The notes under the pieces were generated by a model that worked only from the letters and a program-made list of their open reading frames with translations, did no database searches and was not told the origin of the DNA. A stretch of 32,000 nt of DNA from Acetobacteraceae bacterium (GTDB taxonomy: Bacteria > Pseudomonadota > Alphaproteobacteria > Acetobacterales > Acetobacteraceae). Position 1 is the first letter of the stretch. Each line of letters begins with the position of its first letter. Positions 27,101-32,000 of the stretch are shown in pieces. The stretch lies in contig JAIXTK010000197.1 of assembly GCA_027483995.1 (NCBI GenBank), forward strand, positions 1 through 32,000. Direction: 5' to 3'. Made by a program: the position numbers and the translations under genes.

Positions 27101-30100
27101 CCCCGCGATCACGGTGCCGGCTCTTTGTGTGACGCGACTGCCGGCGCTGATGTCGAGAATGCCGGTGGCCGAACTATCCAGGAGACCGCCGAGTTCCAGG
27201 GCCCCGGTAGCGCCGGTGGCCGCCAGTGTGATCCGACCGCCAGATACGACGACCATATCACCTGGAACGCTGATCGCTGTTCCTGCAGCCGAGTTGGCGA
27301 TATCCAAGGCGTCGGCCTTGATGGCCCCGGTGATTGTGAGGGGAATGCTGTCACGCAGGGTAAGGCTGCCGCCAGTGACGGTGGCGGCGCCCAAGATTGC
27401 GATGCTGTTGGTGGCTCGGTCCAGACTCACGTCGCCGCCATTGGCGGAGGCGCGCAGCGTTGTGACGGCTATGCTGCCGCCAGGCTGAGCAATGCCACTG
27501 CGACCCGCCACGAGATCCAACTGGTCACCCGTGATGGTCCCGGCAATGGAAAGACCACCCTGCGCGCCCCGGGCCCCGAGAGAGATTGACGCCCCCAGGG
27601 CGGTGAGGTCGCCGACGACTGAAAGGGCAGTTCCCGCGGCAGTGCTGTCGATCCTGATGCCATTCGCCGACACTGTACCGGAAACGGCCAGTGCGATGCT
27701 GGTGGCCAGCGAGAATGCTTTCCCGGCCACATCGAAGTCTCCGAGCTCAGCGATCATATTGCCTGTCCGAGACAGGGTGACTGGGCCCAAGGTTCCACTC
27801 GTACTGTGGAGCATTTTCGCAACAATCCTGCCGCCAGGCTGGGCAATGCCCAAGGCGCCTGCCGACAGGTCAATGGTGCCCGTGGGGCTCGCGTCGAGCA
27901 CACCTGGGAGAGAGATTCCGCTCGCGGTATCCTTGGCGGTGAGGGTGATTGCGCCGCCTGCCGGTGTCAGGATGGCGCCCGGAACGACGATCGCGTTGCC
28001 ACTCGGGAGCGCCGTGATGGTGACACGGTCCGCCGCCAACGTGCCGGAGATGGTCAGCGCTGCTGCATTGGAAAGGGTGAAGGCGCCGGCCGTAACGCCG
28101 AAATCGGATATCTCGGCGATGCTGTTCGTGCGCTGCCCGAGCGTGACGGCGCCTGTAGCCCCGCTCGTGCTGGACAGTATCTGGGCCTTAATCTGTCCGG
28201 CTGATTGTGTGATGCCAGCCGACCCCGCGGAAAGGTTCAGAGTATCGGCCTGGATGTTGCCAGTAAGAACCATGCCGCCAGTCTGGGCGGAGGCCGCAAG
28301 GGAGGCTGTTTCGTGGGCGGTGAGATTGCCGCTCATTGAAAGCGCCGCGGGTCCCGCTGCGGAACTGCGAATGGTGATGGCGTCGGCGGATACGGCGCCG
28401 GCCACGTCGATGGGGATGCCGGTATGAAGCGTGAGGGCCGCTTCTGATACGCTGAGGTCCGCCAGCTTGCCGATGGCATTGCCAAGTTGACCAATACTGG
28501 TCGTACCGCCGATGCCGGCCGTGCTGCGCAGGGTACCGGCAGAAAGGGTGCCTGCGGATTGAGAAATGCCGCCCTTGCCCGCGCTGAAATCCAGCATCAA
28601 TGCCGAGACCGTACCGGAGAGTGTGATACCTCCGCTTGGGCTGGAGGCTGCCAATGACATGGTGCCTGCCGACAACGCGCTACCGGTGATCGAAAGTGCG
28701 GTGCCAGGGGCGGTTGCCGTGATGGACGCCGTGGCAGCAGAAAAGGCGCCACTGATGTCCAATGGGATGCTGGTGGTGATGCTCGCCGTTCCTCCGGCGG
28801 CAAGCGTGCCAATGCTCTTGACGGCATTGCTGGTACTGTCGAGCGTGATGTCGCGGCCAATCGAGCCGGTACTTCGAAGCGTTCCAGTGGTAATGCTTCC
28901 GCTGGTCTGGATGACGCTGGCGCCCGCCGTGAGATCGACCACGCCTGTGATGGACGTGTTGAGCGCGCCTGTAAGGTCGATGGCTCCAGCCGGGTTGTTT
29001 GCGTTGAGGGTGATGAGGCCGCCGGCGTCTGAAATCAGATCGCCGGTAACTGCAATTGCGGTTCCTGACGCAGTATCTGTCAAAGATAGGTTCTTGGCAG
29101 TTACCTTCCCTGCGACAATCAGGGGGACGCCATCGACCAGCACGAAGTTGCCGTTTGTCAGTGTCGTGTCGCCGAGGATCGCGATGCTGTTCGAGGGGCG
29201 ATCCAGGGCAGCGCTGGCACCAGTGACGGTGGTGCGGAGTGTGGTTGCAGTGAGACTGCCAGACGGCTGAATGATCCCACCGGTGCCGGCGGTAAGGTTG
29301 ACCTCGTTTGCAGAAAGTGTTCCGCCGAGCGAAAGGCCGCCTGAAGGGCTGGATGCGGTCAGGCTCAGCGCCCCGCCTGGCGCCGAAAGGCCACCCAGCA
29401 GGTTTATGGCTGCTCCGGGTGCCGTGCCCAGTATGGCAATGCTGCTCGCCGTCACAGTCCCTGGGATCGAAAGCGTTGAGCTTGTGGCAAGTGAGAAGCT
29501 GGAGCCGGTAACGGAGAAGTCGGCCAGGGTGGCAATCTTGTTCGCCGGTTGCGCCAGAGCGACTGGCCCTTCGGTAACGGCACTGCTTCGAAGCGTATTG
29601 GCGGACACAAAGCTGTCGGATTGCGTAATGCCTCCACTTCCTGCGGAAAGATCGAGTGTGCCACCTGGCGCGGTCAGCGGGCCGGAAAGGGCGATGCCAC
29701 CGGCTGGGTTTGGTGCAGCGATGGTGATCACACCGCCGGCGCTGGTGGCGATAGACCCCGTAACCGCGACCGCCTTGGTACTGGCAGCGGTGCCCCGCAG
29801 GGTCACGTTCCCCGCCAGGATGTTGCCGGCCACGATGAGCGGGGATGAATCGGCCAGGATCAGGTCTGCGTTGGGAACGGAGAATGGGCCGAGCGAGGTG
29901 ATGCTGTTTCCCGGTTGGTTCAGCGATACAGTCCCCGCGCTGCCACTGGTGCTGCGGAGTGTTCCGGATGTTAGTATGCCGTCTGTCTGGTTGATGCCGA
30001 GCGTGCCAGCCGACAGGTCCAGCGTGGACGCCTGAACGACACCCGCAAGGATGATCCCGCTATCGGTGCGTGTGGTGGCGAGCACCGCAGTGCCGGCGAC

Positions 30101-32000
30101 GTCGAGCCTGCCCGTATCCGTCAGGGCAAGCGTTGTGCCGCCGCTGCGCAAGGTGACGTCCTTGGCGGTCACGGCGCCGGTGACGTTGAGTGCGATGCTA
30201 TCGACCAGCGTGAAGGTCGCGCCGGCAGCAGAAAACTCACCCAAGGTGGCGATGGCATTTCCCGCCCGGCTGAGCGAGACATTCCCCTTGGAACCGCGGG
30301 TGCTGCGCAGCAGGCCCGTTGTCATTGTTCCTGCGGGCTGGGCAATGCCGCCACGGCCGGCTCCAAGATCGATGGTTCCAGTGGTTGTGGCGTCTACCTG
30401 GCCTGACAGTGTGATGCCGCCGAGCGTGTTGTTGGCGGTAAGTGCGATCGTGCCACCGACGCCCGTGCTGAGAGTGCCTCCGATATCGAGCGCCTTTGCA
30501 GACGCGGCGTTGCTTCGCAGGCTGATGGCAGAAGCGGAAACCGTACCAGGGATGGCGATGGTCCCTTCGTTCGCGATGGCAAGGCTGCCCGCGACGGTCA
30601 TTGCACCAAGAGTGCTGATACCGTTGCCTGGCTGGGCGATATCGAGCGTGTCGGCTTTGGCGGTTAGGATAGGGACAGACAATCCGCCTTGTGTTTGGAT
30701 GATGGAGCCGCTGGAGATAAGTTCCAGGGTCGTCACAGCCGGCGTGATCGCATCAATCAGAGTGAAACCAACAGCCTGGTTGGTGAGGCCCTTGGACGTG
30801 GCTTGTCCGATCCGAAGGTAGTTGGCGGCAATGTTGCCGAGATCGCCGAGTGTGAAATCACCCAGGGCAGTGCCCAGGCCAATCGTGGCGATGCTGGTGG
30901 TTGGCCCGATCTCAACGAGGCCGCCTGGAATTGCGAGGGCGCCTGACCCAAGGAACGTCATGCCAGGGGCAGCGAGCGAGAGAACGGTCCCGGAGCCTGC
31001 GCTGACGAGACCGGCGACAGCGAGGCTCTTGTCCGATCTGAGTGTGATGCTGCCCTTGGCAGCGAGTGGACCAAGGCCGGAGATGTTGTTCGCCTGTGGA
31101 AGAGCCAAGGCGCCTGCGATGCCTCCGGAGCTTCGAAGCGTACCAGCGGTGAGAAGACCCGCCGTTTGCACGACGCCTGCGACGCCGGCGGAAAGATCGA
31201 TGACGCCTGTGGGAGTGGCGGACAGGACACCCGAGAGAGCAATCCCGCCCGCAGCGTCATTGGCGGACAGGGTTATCTTGCCGCTGGCTGATGTACCAAA
31301 GGCGGGTGATGACACGGCAATGGCAAAGGGCGAAGCGGCGCTGCTGATAAGCGTTATGTTCGCGGCGGCAACTGGATTTGCCGCTGCAAGAGGTCTCGTG
31401 GAGGTGAACCGAACATCGCCTGTGGCTGTGAGGGTGCCGATTGTGGAGATGGCATTGGCCGCCTGAGCGAAGGTAGCGCTGCCAATTGTGCCAGTTGTCT
31501 CGACCGTCACGGTGGTGATCTGGCCGCTGGTCTGGTTGATGGAGCCACTGCCTTGAAGCATCAGGGTGCTGGCACCTGGTGCAGCAATGCTGCCAGCCAA
31601 AGACGAGATGCCGGCGGCATTCGACGTGGCGAGTGTGATCGTGCCTGGCGATGTAAGCTCCAGGATACCCTTGGTGGACAAGGCGAGGGCTGGCCCAGTG
31701 GCACTGCTGAGCAATGCGATTGCTGGGCCCCGGATGGTATCGACGATGCTCAGCTGTGTGCTGCTGGCAATCGAGATTGTGCCCGTGGCGTGCAGCGGGC
31801 CGACCTGGCTGATCACATTGTCAGGGTGATCGAGCCTGATGAACCCGGGAACAGGGTTACCGCGTGTGCTCAGTGACTTGGTCGAGAGCACCCCGGCCGT
31901 CTGCATCACGTTCGCCGATGCCGTCACAACCTCAAGATTGGTCGCACTCAGTGTCCCGCCCGCCAGCGATATGCCGGATGCGGCGTCGAGGTGCAGCAAA
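24155..32000 (-). CDS. Giant repetitive filamentous haemagglutinin-like exoprotein (partial, 5' end outside window)
   Basis: The frame is open from the right edge to a TGA at 24155-24157, giving at least 2,614 residues; the true start is beyond the window. Almost all of it is a Gly/Ala/Ser/Thr/Leu-rich repeat of about 118-122 residues. A typical unit reads LDLSAGxGGIxQxxGxxxxxTLRS, then a QPxNxIxxLGxF block, SxPLxVxGxVxA and a PxGGIxLSG end, consistent with a right-handed beta-helix stalk. I count about 20 units. The last ~200 residues differ and include a two-Cys motif, FNTCPISSVNC, and an acidic tail ending SEEDY. There is no autotransporter barrel, so two-partner secretion by an FhaC-type pore is likely. 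Almost no charged residues or Cys occur in the repeats. Its stop is one base from the CHAT lipoprotein start. Confidence 0.9.
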   Translation of the reverse strand, partial: LLHLDAASGISLAGGTLSATNLEVVTASANVMQTAGVLSTKSLSTRGNPVPGFIRLDHPDNVISQVGPLHATGTISIASSTQLSIVDTIRGPAIALLSSATGPALALSTKGILELTSPGTITLATSNAAGISSLAGSIAAPGASTLMLQGSGSINQTSGQITTVTVETTGTIGSATFAQAANAISTIGTLTATGDVRFTSTRPLAAANPVAAANITLISSAASPFAIAVSSPAFGTSASGKITLSANDAAGGIALSGVLSATPTGVIDLSAGVAGVVQTAGLLTAGTLRSSGGIAGALALPQANNISGLGPLAAKGSITLRSDKSLAVAGLVSAGSGTVLSLAAPGMTFLGSGALAIPGGLVEIGPTTSIATIGLGTALGDFTLGDLGNIAANYLRIGQATSKGLTNQAVGFTLIDAITPAVTTLELISSGSIIQTQGGLSVPILTAKADTLDIAQPGNGISTLGAMTVAGSLAIANEGTIAIPGTVSASAISLRSNAASAKALDIGGTLSTGVGGTIALTANNTLGGITLSGQVDATTTGTIDLGAGRGGIAQPAGTMTTGLLRSTRGSKGNVSLSRAGNAIATLGEFSAAGATFTLVDSIALNVTGAVTAKDVTLRSGGTTLALTDTGRLDVAGTAVLATTRTDSGIILAGVVQASTLDLSAGTLGINQTDGILTSGTLRSTSGSAGTVSLNQPGNSITSLGPFSVPNADLILADSSPLIVAGNILAGNVTLRGTAASTKAVAVTGSIATSAGGVITIAAPNPAGGIALSGPLTAPGGTLDLSAGSGGITQSDSFVSANTLRSSAVTEGPVALAQPANKIATLADFSVTGSSFSLATSSTLSIPGTVTASSIAILGTAPGAAINLLGGLSAPGGALSLTASSPSGGLSLGGTLSANEVNLTAGTGGIIQPSGSLTATTLRTTVTGASAALDRPSNSIAILGDTTLTNGNFVLVDGVPLIVAGKVTAKNLSLTDTASGTAIAVTGDLISDAGGLITLNANNPAGAIDLTGALNTSITGVVDLTAGASVIQTSGSITTGTLRSTGSIGRDITLDSTSNAVKSIGTLAAGGTASITTSIPLDISGAFSAATASITATAPGTALSITGSALSAGTMSLAASSPSGGITLSGTVSALMLDFSAGKGGISQSAGTLSAGTLRSTAGIGGTTSIGQLGNAIGKLADLSVSEAALTLHTGIPIDVAGAVSADAITIRSSAAGPAALSMSGNLTAHETASLAASAQTGGMVLTGNIQADTLNLSAGSAGITQSAGQIKAQILSSTSGATGAVTLGQRTNSIAEISDFGVTAGAFTLSNAAALTISGTLAADRVTITALPSGNAIVVPGAILTPAGGAITLTAKDTASGISLPGVLDASPTGTIDLSAGALGIAQPGGRIVAKMLHSTSGTLGPVTLSRTGNMIAELGDFDVAGKAFSLATSIALAVSGTVSANGIRIDSTAAGTALSVVGDLTALGASISLGARGAQGGLSIAGTITGDQLDLVAGRSGIAQPGGSIAVTTLRASANGGDVSLDRATNSIAILGAATVTGGSLTLRDSIPLTITGAIKADALDIANSAAGTAISVPGDMVVVSGGRITLAATGATGALELGGLLDSSATGILDISAGSRVTQRAGTVIAGTLRSGTGIGGDLVLAQPSNAIGTIAGLKVIGQANLTDSVPLTITGPLFAKDLSVLGTAAGTAISLTGSASASSSLTFQALSATGGIALSGVAAAEILDLGAGTNGITQTAGSIIATTLRSTTGSIGAVALSQQANKIASIDGFAVAGKDFALSNASPLTITGPLTATSVALSSSAPGTAIIQAPGGTLAANGNLNNGAGFLTIRATNPTGGITLNGDVEAAILDLSAGTGGVAQLGGGIRASTLRSTEGTAGSVTLLQPGNAIGSILRFAVSDGDFTLRSNTALNAQDLSARNVDLQSSSAGIDVASQGIATATGGSIRLQAAGALTLGNLNASPTGTIDLNAGAGIQQFGSSTLTAGTLRSSAGVTGRVDLSAGNSIGKLDDFAVSGGSFTLWSFVPLTVAGVLSATDITLISDSANVAAINIAGTTRTAPGGTIALASLSASSGVTISGTVDATTTGLMDLAAGAGGVTQTAGTIIAGRLQSSNGATGTVLLDQPSNSVNTLGPFTVRAGNLSLFDNQALSVQGPIIIPNGNLVLTGSAAGPALTVAGPVSVSGTAKLSVTEPTAGITLGNNLDAAILDLLAGTGGVTQTNGALSLATLQASSVAGAVTLTSPTNSIARIGTLLIHNGDATLSSAVPVTVAGTLSAAKGNISIVGLGTGPAAIDVAGRIASGSQMATTLATPNGGIRVSGSAETPAGRLLLQTASGVSAPGRIVAGNLSATTTRAGDVALAGPNEVENFTGATLANGSFLLNNTLPLTVSGTTTARVLGISATGSLRLTDGTSIITDGVSRSTQGVSSNLTAAQIAGLKVTGLGSYLAATSSFGAPARIELGKINVTPFSTQLSTLDLVLPHPQAGTISISQLIGKTTDLILITRSSGVATGTIDVAGLLVLGAGGKAELFGRIAGVDGQAAASRASISPQPGSEYRFNTCPISSVNCVLIPVQTVPPISPLRDIPIIRDRPTQDDTDVQLPNVSEEDY
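24162..24166 (-). promoter_or_regulatory. Ribosome binding site for the CHAT lipoprotein inside the exoprotein C-terminal codons
   Basis: GAGGA, read leftward, lies eight bases before ATG at 24153 and forms part of the exoprotein's last Glu-Asp codons. This nesting implies that the two proteins are translated from one message and in a coupled way. Confidence 0.6.
24850..32000 (-). repeat. Tandem degenerate repeat of ~350-370 bp (about 20 units) inside the exoprotein gene
   Basis: Within the exoprotein gene the motif pattern LDLSAGxGGIxQxxGxxxxxTLRS recurs about twenty times. Two adjacent units that I measured are about 122 and 118 residues. On the + strand it appears as recurring CTGCGCAG-like blocks (the TLRS codons in reverse) followed by Gly/Ala-codon-rich DNA. 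The copies have diverged at the protein and DNA level, so the array looks old rather than freshly expanded. Central positions around 30,600-31,000 break the period with a segment containing TLGDLGNIAANYLRIG-like sequence. Confidence 0.8.

Noticed and set aside
25629-30821. Several long open frames on the + strand opposite the exoprotein gene (for example 25629-26870, 27492-28427, 30051-30821)
   Set aside because: They are antisense to a low-complexity, GC-rich repeat gene, contain no recognisable domain, lack consistent ribosome binding sites, and their Pro/Val/Arg-rich content mirrors the sense codons.
31997-31999. TTG at the right edge as the start codon of the exoprotein
   Set aside because: The frame reaches the window edge in mid-repeat, with no signal peptide or secretion domain; the true start must lie farther upstream.
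24850-32000. Repeat array considered as CRISPR or DNA satellite
   Set aside because: The period is about 350-370 bases, copies are diverged, and the array keeps one reading frame throughout; it is a protein repeat.

Overview
The window is a GC-rich, almost fully coding stretch of a Gram-negative bacterium. Gene types (a Dpp-type peptide importer, an OmpA protein, a lipobox lipoprotein, a haemagglutinin-like exoprotein) and the base composition suggest an alphaproteobacterium, perhaps Acetobacteraceae/Rhodospirillales. That placement is inference from general character, not from a marker gene. I see no rRNA, tRNA, CRISPR array, insertion sequence or phage gene. No gap between genes exceeds about 130 bases.

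Region 1 (1-16991) looks like a catabolic island for peptide- or amide-bonded compounds. It is built from two divergent pairs of transcription units. On the left, an M28-like protein and an NAD-dependent epimerase/uronate-dehydrogenase-like protein run leftward, opposite two overlapping M20 metallopeptidases running rightward. In the middle, a leftward operon encodes an N,N-dimethylformamidase large-subunit homologue, an LDH2-family dehydrogenase, an aldo/keto reductase and a TPR-glycosyltransferase-like protein. Divergent from it, a rightward operon encodes a complete peptide/nickel-type ABC importer (binding protein, two permeases, two ATPases) and an aspartoacylase/succinylglutamate desuccinylase-family deacylase. 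The simplest reading is uptake of a small amide or peptide compound, hydrolysis of its C-N bonds, and oxidation or reduction of the released parts.

Region 2 (17122-18966) holds an OmpA-type peptidoglycan-binding protein followed by a single-pass membrane protein with an HExxH metalloprotease signature that I cannot assign to a known family.

Region 3 (18885-32000, leftward) is the most unusual part. It encodes a very large repetitive exoprotein (at least 2,600 residues, about 20 copies of a roughly 120-residue unit, running off the right edge), then one base later a TPR-CHAT lipoprotein with an intact His/Cys caspase-like dyad, then a transmembrane Ser/Thr kinase with an extracytoplasmic DUF4384-like domain. 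Together they suggest an envelope adhesin/protease/kinase system whose secretion partner may lie outside the window. The kinase gene and the metalloprotease gene converge and overlap by 82 bases.
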